DNA of 64,000 nt from Gemmataceae bacterium (GTDB lineage Bacteria; Planctomycetota; Planctomycetia; Gemmatales; Gemmataceae): contig JANWVV010000004.1 of NCBI GenBank assembly GCA_025055795.1, positions 1 to 64,000 on the forward strand. Reading direction: 5' to 3'. Below are positions 10,227-19,671 of the stretch, piece by piece. A model generated the notes under the pieces. That model saw only the letters and a list, made by a program, of their open reading frames with translations, did no database searches and had not been told where the DNA came from. Every line of letters starts with the position of its first letter. The first letter of the stretch is position 1. The position numbers and the translations under genes are program-made.

Positions 10227-10943
10227 ATGCCCTGGCAAGCCCTAGCCAGCGACTACGATGGCACCCTGGCACATGAGGGGATGGTGGCTCCTGAAACCTG
10301 GGCCGCTCTGGAGGCGGCCCGACGAGCCGGCCTGCGACTGTTTCTGGTCACCGGTCGTATCCTTCCCGAATTGCTCCAGGTATGCGACCGCTTGGAATTA
10401 TTCGAACACGTGGTCGTCGAAAACGGGGCTATGTTGTATAACCCCCGTACAGGGCAGCAGCAGGTACTGGCGGAGCCACCCCCGCCCGGATTTATCACGG
10501 CCCTGCAACAGGCAGGGGTAGCACCCCTGATCAGCGGTGCCGTGATCGTGGCTACTTTCCAGCCTCATCAGCACACGGTGCGTCAAATCATCGCCTCGCA
10601 CCGCCTGCCGTGGGAAGTCATTATGAATAAGGACGCTGTAATGGCACTGCCCCGCGGGGTCGACAAAGCCTTCGGTTTACGCCATCTGCTAGCACAACTG
10701 GGCATACCGCCTACAGAGGTTATCGGCGTGGGTGATGCCGAAAACGATCTGACGTTTCTGCAGGCATGTGGCTATCGGGTTGCCGTCGCCAATGCTCTGC
10801 CCGAAGTGCACGCTCTGGCCGATTGGACAGCCCCCGCCCCGCGGGGTCAGGGCGTGGTGCAACTACTTGAGCGCTGGCGGCAGGGTTCGTTGCCGAGTTG
10901 CAATCCCCCCGCGCGGGTCTCGGGGCCTCCGGGCGTTAGCTAG
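10227..10943 (+). CDS. HAD-superfamily hydrolase (Cof-like)
   Basis: SDYDGTL motif I, VTGR motif II, GVGDAENDLTFL motif IV. Confidence 0.9.
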   Translation: MPWQALASDYDGTLAHEGMVAPETWAALEAARRAGLRLFLVTGRILPELLQVCDRLELFEHVVVENGAMLYNPRTGQQQVLAEPPPPGFITALQQAGVAPLISGAVIVATFQPHQHTVRQIIASHRLPWEVIMNKDAVMALPRGVDKAFGLRHLLAQLGIPPTEVIGVGDAENDLTFLQACGYRVAVANALPEVHALADWTAPAPRGQGVVQLLERWRQGSLPSCNPPARVSGPPGVS

Positions 10944-11034
10944 CATCGGTCCCCCTTCGACTGGTGCTCCCCCTGGACCAACTTTTGCGTGGATGTGAAA
11001 CAAAAGGTCCAGACTCGAACCGCCTCGGGGTGTA

Positions 11035-11304
11035 TCAACCGATCGCGGTGCATTCCGGATCGGCCGGCAGAATGTTAACCCGGCGGCCACCTTGATCAAA
11101 ATAAACCGTACCGTCGGTCAGGGCAAACAAAGTATCATTGCGTGCCCGGCGGACATAACGCCCCGGATGAAATTTCGTCCCCAACTGCGTGACTAGAATG
11201 CTTCCCGTCGTGACAAACTGGCCACCAAACACCTTCACGCACCGTCGTTTCGAGAGCGAATCCCGACCGTTTTTGACCGAACCTTGACCTTTCTTATGAG
11301 CCAT
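11035..11304 (-). CDS. rpmA: 50S ribosomal protein bL27
   Basis: [48 protein letters not shown]. Confidence 0.96.
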   Translation of the reverse strand: MAHKKGQGSVKNGRDSLSKRRCVKVFGGQFVTTGSILVTQLGTKFHPGRYVRRARNDTLFALTDGTVYFDQGGRRVNILPADPECTAIG

Positions 11305-11763
11305 TGCCCATTCTCCTTCCTCTCAACCAGGATGATTACTCATGGCACCTGTGGCAACCTACCTTGTCGTCCGTTCCGTCCTACTAAGTAGAAATCAGTG
11401 GGCCGGTCAGACGCATCACCACTTCGAACAATCCACCGTTGGTGCCGTCACCTTTGCTTCCTGGAACGCGCTATCAGATGCAATAGTCATATTCTAGAGA
11501 TAGCGGCCTTATTGACAATTGGTTGGGGCCCAACGTCCGTGATCCTATTTGTTGCAAAACGATGCCCACCTGATTGGAAATGGAATTTGCTGTGATTAGA
11601 GAAAATAGGTCAATCTGATTCCCTATAGGGGGATACATCGCCGGACCGAGGACTAGAGGTAGTATCTGGACGGTATATCCTTTCGCACCGCAGATGCTGG
11701 TTCGTCCGACTTCGCCTGGGGATCTGATGATTGCCACTGGACCGTTGACGAGGGACTCAGTGC

Positions 11764-12477
11764 ATGCGTGTTCTGGTAACAGCCGGTAACACCCAAGTAC
11801 CGATCGATCAAGTTCGGGTTATTACCAGTGTGTTTACTGGGCGGACGGGAGCAGCCATCGCGGTGGAAGGGTATCTGCGTGGGCATCAAGTAACGTTATT
11901 GACATCGCATCCGGAAGTGGTGGTGGCTCCCTCGGGTTTCCCGGCTGATCCTTCCCGCTGGTCTGTGTGTACCTACCGCACCTTCGATGAGCTGGAAGGG
12001 TGTATTTCCAACCTTGTTCGTCAGGGAAGCTTCGACGCTATCATTCATGCTGCGGCGGTGAGCGATTATCGCATCAGCGGCGTTTATCTCCCGTCTGCTG
12101 ATGGCTCGAGGCAAGAGATATCAGCAAGTAAAATACCTAGCACCTATCCTGAGCTGTGGCTGCGGCTAACACCAACTCCTAAACTGGTGGATCGTTTCCG
12201 TCGCGACTGGGGCTATCAGGGATTGCTGGTCAAGTTCAAGTTGGAAGCCGATCGTGGGGATACGGAACTGCTGGCCATTGCGGAACAATCGCGTTTGCAC
12301 TCCCGCGCGGACCTGCTGGTGGCCAACCGTCTGGAAGATAGAGGGCAGTGGGCCTGGTTGGGCCCCTTACAGGGTGGATACCAGCGGGTAGAACGCTCGG
12401 CCCTGCCCCGATCCCTCTGGCAAGCGGTGGAAGAGCTTTTTATTAGCCACTCCTCCAACCCACCTCATCAGGGCTGA
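11764..12477 (+). CDS. CoaB-type phosphopantothenate-cysteine ligase / DNA-pantothenate metabolism flavoprotein C-terminal domain protein
   Basis: MRVLVTAGNTQVPIDQVRVITSVFTGRTGAAIAVEGYLRGHQVTLLTSH; IIHAAAVSDYR; KLVDRFRRDWGYQGLLVKFKLEAD; LLVANRLED. Confidence 0.85.
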   Translation: MRVLVTAGNTQVPIDQVRVITSVFTGRTGAAIAVEGYLRGHQVTLLTSHPEVVVAPSGFPADPSRWSVCTYRTFDELEGCISNLVRQGSFDAIIHAAAVSDYRISGVYLPSADGSRQEISASKIPSTYPELWLRLTPTPKLVDRFRRDWGYQGLLVKFKLEADRGDTELLAIAEQSRLHSRADLLVANRLEDRGQWAWLGPLQGGYQRVERSALPRSLWQAVEELFISHSSNPPHQG

Positions 12478-13428
12478 GCAGATCTGCGGGCCCCTGCATC
12501 CTCGAAAAGTTCGCGAGGTCTCTGTTAGTTTTCTATTACCGATTTACTCGGGATCAGTTGGATCTGTCGTTTGCCATTGTCCGAGAAGCTTTTTCCAACT
12601 CGTCTAATCCCCGGGTGTTTACGAACCGCAGGATGGACAGGACCACGGGTGTCAGAAGGAAGCAGCAACCGTGATAGTGCACGCTCTATCCTCAGCCAAA
12701 GTCACTCGGCGCAAGGGTTATCCCATCTTTAACAAGGGTAGTAACGACGGTTGCATGTCAAACCTTCTGTGCCAGCCTGCTTGCACTAGCGCCGTTTGCG
12801 TGGGACAACTATGCTGGCTGAAAAGCTCAGAAGTTTCCTTTGTTGGACTTACAGTTGGGGTTGCCGAGCACCCGTCGGCTGCTTGCACCATGGAACCGTG
12901 ATACGAACCGGGTTGGCACAGCAATAGGAAAGATTAGTGGTCGTAAACCCGGGTAGCTTGATTAGGATCAGGATGGGATAATGGCGGATTTAAGGCTGGG
13001 ACTAGTACGCGTGAACCGAGCCGCAATGCATAGGGTGACGATGGGGGAAAACCAAACGGGACCGGAAGTGCAAACTCTGCGGCCACGGACAACTTGGCAG
13101 CCGTGCAATTGCTCGGTTTTAAATCAAGCGTCATCGCTGCTGTTGGCTCTTGAGTCTGATCACCCCGACAGCGACTTTCCCTGCCCACCGGGCATGGCGC
13201 GGTCCGTCTCCTGGGCAACGTCCGAGCAACGCATGTTGCAGGACAACGGAGCTACTCAACGGGGGATAGCTGGAGTAAAAACAATGCGGCATGCTGCCGC
13301 AGACGACGATACACAGGCGTAGAATGAGATGCTGGGCGGGTCAGAAACGTGTGACAATGGCCCGCCGGCCGCTCAACCCGATAATCACAGCGATCAAATC
13401 AGGCGTAGGGTGGGGAGGAATCAGGCCT

Positions 13429-13803
13429 ATGATCGATCCGGCAGTCCATCAGTTGCAGCACCGGCAGCGGGTCTTAGCTATTTTGGCGGCGCTGGAAGCG
13501 GCGGCCTCCCCACCACCTCCACCGTCCCGCCCAGGAAAGACAAATACCCCAGCAGGTGGACAGCCGCTCTCTGCTATTGCGTCGTCGACTCCTCAACTAT
13601 CACCGCCTGCCGCAGCGTGGCTGCCCCCTCCCCTATCCGCCTGTCATGCTGAGGCCCCCGGACCGGATGGCATTCGCCACGGCTTGGTGGCCCGTGTTCG
13701 GGCGGCCATTGCCGCAGGTTACTACGATGACCCCGCTATCTGGCTGGCGGCCGAAACCGCACTCCTCGACGCCATCACCCAGCCACCTTCCTCCCAACGC
13801 TGA
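13429..13803 (+). CDS. FlgM-like (anti-sigma-28) small protein with Pro-rich linker
   Basis: ATG at 13429 after GGGGAGGA; C-terminal GLVARVRAAIAAGYYDDPAIWLAAETALLDAI resembles the FlgM C-terminal helix region. Confidence 0.55.
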   Translation: MIDPAVHQLQHRQRVLAILAALEAAASPPPPPSRPGKTNTPAGGQPLSAIASSTPQLSPPAAAWLPPPLSACHAEAPGPDGIRHGLVARVRAAIAAGYYDDPAIWLAAETALLDAITQPPSSQR

Positions 13804-13946
13804 AATTAATTCCGAATTCGCGGCCTCCCTTCCACTGATTCGCTACTGACCCTCACTAACCACAACTTTTTATTGATCTGCATCGTTAATCCACACTTTG
13901 CATCAATTATTCTAGCGAAATTTTATAATCGACCTCTCTGTCTGTC

Positions 13947-13975
13947 TTGACACAATTAATTAGCACTCCTAAGTA
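13947..13975 (+). promoter_or_regulatory. Putative sigma70-type promoter upstream of the protoglobin gene
   Basis: TTGACA at 13947-13952, 17-nt spacer, TAAGTA at 13970-13975. Confidence 0.5.
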
Positions 13976-13983
13976 TATACTTA
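13970..13983. promoter_or_regulatory. Perfect 14-bp palindrome TAAGTATATACTTA, candidate operator
   Basis: Sequence equals its own reverse complement; overlaps putative -10; lies upstream of protoglobin and MarR-family genes. Confidence 0.55.
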
Positions 13984-14065
13984 ACCTCAACGGGTTGGTT
14001 GCCTCAGAAAGCAAGGCGGGGTTTTTCCCAGCATTGGTCCTGACAAACGGCCGAAAGGAGGGATC

Positions 14066-14668
14066 ATGAGTAGTACGTTGCCTGCGATCCCGGGTTACAG
14101 TTATGGTCAGCCGGATGTTCCTTTCTCACCACTGTCGTTGACCGAACTGGAGCAACTGAAACAAGCAGTTCTGTGGACATCCGAGGACGAAAAGTATTTA
14201 CGGCAGGCTGGCGCGGTGCTAGCCGATCAGGTCGACGCCATCCTGGACTTGTGGTACGGGTTTGTAGCGGCCCATCCACATCTGTTGCGGTATTTTGCAG
14301 ATCACCAGGGCCAGCCCATTCCGCAGTATCTGGAGGCGGTACGCCGCCGTTTCGGCCAGTGGATCCTGGATACTTGTCTTCGGCCCCACGACCAGGACTG
14401 GCTGAACTACCAGTATGAAATCGGCTTGCGGCATCATCGCACCCGGAAGAATCGCACGGATCAGGTGACCACCTCGGCCACGGCGGTGGTGCCATTGCGG
14501 TACCTGGTAGCCTTCATTGTGCCAATCACCGTAACCATTCGGGATTTTCTGGCTCGGAAAGGGCATTCTGCGGACGAAGTCGATAAAATGTATCATGCCT
14601 GGTTCAAAGCGGTAACGCTCCAGGTAGCCTTGTGGTGTCAGCCGTACGTTTTCCCGGGGGACTATTGA
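14066..14668 (+). CDS. Protoglobin-domain (globin-coupled-sensor-like) haem protein
   Basis: PGYSYG..LSLTELEQLKQAVLWTSEDEKYLRQAGAVLADQVDAILDLWYGFVAAHPHLLRYF, EIGLRHHRTRKN match single-domain protoglobins. Confidence 0.85.
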   Translation: MSSTLPAIPGYSYGQPDVPFSPLSLTELEQLKQAVLWTSEDEKYLRQAGAVLADQVDAILDLWYGFVAAHPHLLRYFADHQGQPIPQYLEAVRRRFGQWILDTCLRPHDQDWLNYQYEIGLRHHRTRKNRTDQVTTSATAVVPLRYLVAFIVPITVTIRDFLARKGHSADEVDKMYHAWFKAVTLQVALWCQPYVFPGDY

Positions 14669-14773
14669 GCCATTCGGGTCTCCTAGGCATTGTCTGCGCC
14701 CCCATCGTCTGCACTTGCGAAAGGGAAGCAGACGGTTGGAGTCAGCGACCGACACGTCAACGGGGGTTGATGA

Positions 14774-15424
14774 TTGGAGCGTGCAGTCTTTGATGAAGCG
14801 GCATTACAGACGGATGTAGATGCCAAGATTACCGCGGCTCTCGAGCGTCTGGCCGTGGCCATGCACAAAAGTTTATGGGAGGCGGCGTATGCCGAGGATC
14901 TGACCGCGACGCAGGCCCAATTCCTCACCTATCTCGCCAGCATGGGCAATACAGCGGTTTCCATGTCCGACCTGGCCCATCGCTTTGGCCTGAGTCTGGC
15001 CACTGTCAGTGAAGCGGTCCGGGCTTTGGTAACCAAGGGCCTACTAGAGCAGCGGCGTAGCGCTAACGACGGTCGCGTCCGCGAGGTCCGTCTGACCATG
15101 CAAGGCCGTCGCCGCGTCAAAGCTTTGCTGCACTGGGCCGATGCCATTCGAGACCAGGTGGCTGCCTTGGCTCCCCAGGCCAAGGGGCTGCTTCTGGACT
15201 CGTTGCTCGAGTTGATCGCTCGTTTGCAACAGGCTGGCTTGATCAGCCTGACCCGTCAATGCCAGACCTGTTTGTATTTCCAACCTCATCGGCACACCGA
15301 CCCGACCGCCCCCCACCATTGCGGCCTGATGAATCAACCCCTACCCTTGACGGAGTTGCGAATCCACTGCCCCGATCACCAGACTCGTCCACCTGCCCCA
15401 TCCCCCTCGGCCCCATCTCCATGA
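14774..15424 (+). CDS. MarR-family transcriptional regulator with C-terminal Cys/His-rich tail
   Basis: wHTH LTATQAQFLTYLASMGNTAVSMSDLAHRFGLSLATVSEAVRALVTKGLLEQRRSANDGRVREVRLT; tail CQTCLYFQPHRH..HHCGLMN..LRIHCPDH. Confidence 0.88.
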   Translation: MERAVFDEAALQTDVDAKITAALERLAVAMHKSLWEAAYAEDLTATQAQFLTYLASMGNTAVSMSDLAHRFGLSLATVSEAVRALVTKGLLEQRRSANDGRVREVRLTMQGRRRVKALLHWADAIRDQVAALAPQAKGLLLDSLLELIARLQQAGLISLTRQCQTCLYFQPHRHTDPTAPHHCGLMNQPLPLTELRIHCPDHQTRPPAPSPSAPSP

Positions 15425-15711
15425 ACTTCGCAAAGCTTTCGCATCCACCCACACCGGCCATGCGTGATTGAAATCAGCCTATTGTTGAAAAAATTTTGAC
15501 CATTGTCAGGGGATTGTGTGACCCCTTCCGGACTCTTGAAGAATCATAAAAACTTCCGGTCGGGCAAGATTCTGGCAGGCAACGAGCTTTTCCTTTGTCA
15601 GCCAGGGTGCATAATGCATAGCAAGCAAGTGGAGATGTTGCACTATCCTTCGCCGGGGGAGTATGACCTATGCCCGCCTGTTTTTTTGAAAGATGTAATA
15701 TCACCGTGGTG

Positions 15712-16968
15712 ATGAGGTGGTGGCAGTGGTGGACACTGTTACCAGTATTGTCAGTCGGTGTCATAACCGGTGCAGCCGGAATTGAATCTGCTTCGGTCCC
15801 GCCGCACAAAATTACCTGGAAGAAGATAGTTCTCGACCGCAAGTTCCGCGCGGAAGGGGTGGCCATTGCTGACGTCAACCGGGATGGCAAACTGGATGTT
15901 CTCAACGGTGAGTACTGGTACGAAGCGCCCGATTGGATCCCCCATGAGATGCGGCCACCGGTCGATTTCAAAGACGGCCTGAATAACTACAGCCGGGTGT
16001 TCGCTTGTTGGAGCGAAGACCTGAACAACGATGGCTACCCGGATCTGATCGTCATCGATTTCCCTGGCACCCCCTGCTACTGGCTAGAAAATCCTAAAGG
16101 GCAGGCCCGAGTTAACGGTCAGCCCGCCCATTGGAAACAACACCTCATCTGGCACTCGGCCTGTAACGAAACTCCTCAATATGTTGATTTGTTTGGCACC
16201 GGCCGCCGTGTGCTAGTGATGGGCTGGCAACCGAAAGGCAAGGAAAACGCCAACGAGGGCCAGATGGCCTATTTCACCCCCGACCCGAACGATCCTTATG
16301 CCCTGTGGTTGATGCACCCGATCAGTCCGCCTAGTACGCCGGGTAAGCCGGTTCCTGGCACTTTCCGCTACAGCCATGGCCTAGGCATCGGAGATGTCAA
16401 TGGTGACGGCCGCCTGGACGTTATCTGCACCGGTGGCTGGTGGGAGCAACCGGAAAAACCCGATGGCAAAACACCCTGGCCGTTCCACCCTGCCCCCTTC
16501 GGCGAGCCTTGCGCCGACATGTTTGCCCTGGACATTAACGGCGACGGCCTTAACGACATCCTGAGCACGTCTGCCCATAAATTCGGCATCTGGTGGCATC
16601 AGCAACGGCGTGACCCGAAAACGGCTGCTATCTCCTGGACCACCCACACCCTCTTCGGCATGCTTGTTTCGGAAACCCACGCTGCCCACCTGACCGACAT
16701 CGACGGCGACGGCCTGCCCGATCTGGTCACCGGCAAACGCTGGTGGTCCCATGGCCGCAGCGAACCGGGATCCTCCTGGAACGCTGCCATCTACTGGTTC
16801 AAAGCTCAACGACACCCCGATAAAGTCATCAGCTTCCACCCCTACCTTATCGACGACGACTCGGGCATCGGCACCCAATTCGTTGTCTCCGATCTTAACG
16901 GCGACGGCCTCAAAGACGTCATCACTTCCAACAAAAAGGGTGTATTCGTTATTCTGCAACAACGATGA
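15712..16968 (+). CDS. FG-GAP/VCBS-repeat secreted protein
   Basis: Repeated DVNxDGxLDV / DINGDGLND / DIDGDGLPDL / DLNGDGLKDV calcium-loop motifs; N-terminal signal segment. Confidence 0.85.
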   Translation: MRWWQWWTLLPVLSVGVITGAAGIESASVPPHKITWKKIVLDRKFRAEGVAIADVNRDGKLDVLNGEYWYEAPDWIPHEMRPPVDFKDGLNNYSRVFACWSEDLNNDGYPDLIVIDFPGTPCYWLENPKGQARVNGQPAHWKQHLIWHSACNETPQYVDLFGTGRRVLVMGWQPKGKENANEGQMAYFTPDPNDPYALWLMHPISPPSTPGKPVPGTFRYSHGLGIGDVNGDGRLDVICTGGWWEQPEKPDGKTPWPFHPAPFGEPCADMFALDINGDGLNDILSTSAHKFGIWWHQQRRDPKTAAISWTTHTLFGMLVSETHAAHLTDIDGDGLPDLVTGKRWWSHGRSEPGSSWNAAIYWFKAQRHPDKVISFHPYLIDDDSGIGTQFVVSDLNGDGLKDVITSNKKGVFVILQQR

Positions 16969-17096
16969 AATAAGAATTGGTTCGTTACAAAATAGCTAGG
17001 CTCCTTGTACCGTCTGCGTTACCGCGGGACGGCACATTGTTTGCTTTCGCCAAGCCGTTGCTCGACTTTGGGTATGCTAGAAAGGTAAAACCGCCC

Positions 17097-18596
17097 ATGA
17101 GAAAAGACCATATCGTTTTTTTCTTTCTCGCCTGCGGCTTTTACTTTGTGGCGATGTATCCCTATACTATGGGATTTCGACGTTTTTATTTTGGTGATAG
17201 CGCCTGGCCTTACACCGTGGAATTGCTCTTGCAGGAGGGCAAAATCCCCACAGTCGACTTCGCCTATTTTTATGGTTTACCCGTCCTGATTTTTAACAAA
17301 TTCTGGTTTGCCCTGTTTGGCATGACCCCTTGGGCATTGCTGTACCTCTACATCGCCGGCATTGTGGTTTCGATGATCGGTGTCGTTCGGATTGTCACGG
17401 CATTGCAACTGGATCGACTGGGTAGTTTTATTGTAGTCGTAGCAGGACCCGTTATTGTAAATGCCGGGCACCTGTTATTAACCCCGGTGCACATTCTAGA
17501 GCCGTTGCTTCTCATCCATGCCTTAGCGGCACAATTGTATGGTCGTTATGCTTTATCCCTTCTGCTGGTCACCATCGCGGCCTTTGTCAAACCATCACTG
17601 GCTTACGTGTATGGCTTATTACTGGTTTTCCAGATAGTCACGGGCTGGTTGCCGCATGGTACCCCACCTTTATCTGAACGGCTCCGTTGGTTGCTACCTG
17701 CTGCGGGGGCTGCGGCGTTTCTCTCGGTGGCAACAATCGCCTGGTTTGGTTGGCAACCCTTCCTAGCCACACAGATACCCTGGAACGCCGGTAAGGCGTA
17801 TGCCGATTTTGGTCACGGCTTTTTTTACGGCGTGGGCCGCAACTTGTGGTGGCCTCAACCTTGGAAACCCGCCCATTACTTTTTCACCATTGCGGGTGCC
17901 TGGCTTATAGCCACTGTGGTATTGCTTCTGGGCATGCTCGTTAGCGTGCGTCACTGGCACACGCCTGTCGGACGCTATGTTCTGACTTGCGGGATTCTTC
18001 ATTGCATCTTTGTGTGCTTCCTCTTCGGCAATGAATGGTCCTGGATTTACTACCCGTACCTGCTTTTCATACCTGCCGCTGCCATATTGGATCGGGGGAT
18101 CAAAAGAGAAATAAGACCAATCTATTCCTCAACGATTATGTTGTCTCTTATTATTATCGGATTCTTACTGTTTTCTGTAATTCTACGTGGATCTATTGAT
18201 GCAGTAGATTTATGGGCAAATTGCCATCGTAATTCACAAACCAACAATATGTACGCCTGTAAAGATGAAAAACAAGCCTGGGCGGAGGTGATGGAGTTAG
18301 CCAAAAGCCAAAAGGTGTTTGTACTCAACCGTACTAGTGCCGTGCATTGGTTTTCACCACCCGTGAATGGACCACGGGTTTGGGTGCTGATCCGTTCCAT
18401 CGCAGCTCCCGGTGAGATCGAACGGATTCAGGAACAGATAGCAGCAGCCAATGTAATTGTCCGACCCCGTTGGCACGACAATCACCTGTTTGACTGGCCC
18501 GAATTTGCGCCACTATTGCAAGATTTCCGTCTGTGGCGTGAATATAACCTGTTAGACATTTACCGACGGATAAACCCTGACCCTAGCAATAAATAA
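17097..18596 (+). CDS. Polytopic membrane protein, glycosyltransferase-like, function unknown
   Basis: Multiple hydrophobic segments from MRKDHIVFFFLACGFYFVAMYPYTMGFRRFYFGDSAWPYTVELLLQEGKIPTVDFAYFYGLPVL; early acidic loop resembling GT-C family topology. Confidence 0.6.
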   Translation: MRKDHIVFFFLACGFYFVAMYPYTMGFRRFYFGDSAWPYTVELLLQEGKIPTVDFAYFYGLPVLIFNKFWFALFGMTPWALLYLYIAGIVVSMIGVVRIVTALQLDRLGSFIVVVAGPVIVNAGHLLLTPVHILEPLLLIHALAAQLYGRYALSLLLVTIAAFVKPSLAYVYGLLLVFQIVTGWLPHGTPPLSERLRWLLPAAGAAAFLSVATIAWFGWQPFLATQIPWNAGKAYADFGHGFFYGVGRNLWWPQPWKPAHYFFTIAGAWLIATVVLLLGMLVSVRHWHTPVGRYVLTCGILHCIFVCFLFGNEWSWIYYPYLLFIPAAAILDRGIKREIRPIYSSTIMLSLIIIGFLLFSVILRGSIDAVDLWANCHRNSQTNNMYACKDEKQAWAEVMELAKSQKVFVLNRTSAVHWFSPPVNGPRVWVLIRSIAAPGEIERIQEQIAAANVIVRPRWHDNHLFDWPEFAPLLQDFRLWREYNLLDIYRRINPDPSNK

Positions 18597-18833
18597 CCCA
18601 CGATCTCATTTGCACTCGGATCGCTACCAAAAGCAGACAAACAGGTTTAGCAGGAATCCAATGACTTTGTCGCATCAGGATTTCTCGTTTCCAGCTAGGA
18701 AGATGCGATAAAACGGCTGTTAGTGTTTGGGTCTCCGGATAATTAGGCAGGAATTGAACCCGCCGGGCGAAATCCGTAGCATCATTCTCAGATCGATCAA
18801 GAATCTTATGGAATAGCGGAGCCAGGTAGAGCA

Positions 18834-19340
18834 ATGCGGCACATTTTGTCCGCGTTAGTGCAGAACAAACCGGGGGTACTCGCCCATATCGCCAGCATGC
18901 TGGCATCGCGAGGCTTCAACATCGATAGCCTGGCGGTCGGCGAAACCGAGCATCACGACCTGTCGCGCATGACCTTCGTGGTGCACGGGGATGACGCCGT
19001 GCTCGATCAGGTCCGCAAGCAACTGGACAAGATCGTCACCGTTGTCCGTGTTGATGACATCAGCTCCGAGAATTACGTTGAACGGGACCTGATGCTGATC
19101 AAGGTCAACTGTCCGGCCGAAAAGCGTCCCGAGGTTTTTCTGATTGCCGAGACATTCCGAGGACGGGTGGTCGACATCCAGCATAGCAATGTGATCATTG
19201 AGGTAAGCGGCACGGAAGCAAAGGTGGAGGCGTTTATCGAACTGATGCGTCCATACGGGATTCTGGAGTTAGCCCGCACCGGCCGGATCGCTCTGGTCCG
19301 TGGCGAGCCAAAACCCCAGGTGGCCGAGGAAGGAACATGA
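18834..19340 (+). CDS. ilvN: Acetolactate synthase small (regulatory) subunit
   Basis: MRHILSALVQNKPGVLAHIASMLASRGFNIDSLAVGETEHHDLSRMTFVV ACT domain, ELARTGRIALVRG. Confidence 0.94.
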   Translation: MRHILSALVQNKPGVLAHIASMLASRGFNIDSLAVGETEHHDLSRMTFVVHGDDAVLDQVRKQLDKIVTVVRVDDISSENYVERDLMLIKVNCPAEKRPEVFLIAETFRGRVVDIQHSNVIIEVSGTEAKVEAFIELMRPYGILELARTGRIALVRGEPKPQVAEEGT

Positions 19341-19660
19341 CCAGTCTGCCGGAAAAAATACTCCTGCCGACCCGTCATTTGCCGTCCGCACTGGCCGAGA
19401 CACTGGCTCAGTTGCAGGCGGGCGACCGCATCCGTATTACCCAACATCTGCGGGTGGGCAAACGCCGCTGGCAGGCCACCGTCGAGGGAACATTCCGGGA
19501 GCTGAGCTACCTGGAAACCGGTATTACCACCGACCGGCTGGTAGACGACGACATCGTGGTTCCCGTGGTGCGATTCGTTAAAGATAATGGCGAACTGAGC
19601 AGCATAACCCTGGACGAAAACACCCAGATCGAGCGACTGAAACCGGCCATTAACAAGTAG
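19337..19660 (+). CDS. Hypothetical protein, start overlaps ilvN stop (ATGA)
   Basis: 107-aa ORF with 4-nt ATGA overlap with ilvN. Confidence 0.7.
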   Translation: MTSLPEKILLPTRHLPSALAETLAQLQAGDRIRITQHLRVGKRRWQATVEGTFRELSYLETGITTDRLVDDDIVVPVVRFVKDNGELSSITLDENTQIERLKPAINK

Positions 19661-19671
19661 AACTGGTCGTT

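Noticed and set aside
11005-11030. GGTTCGAGTC-like tRNA T-arm (minus strand)
   Set aside because: Flanking bases do not form a 5-bp T stem, and no acceptor, D or anticodon arms could be found.
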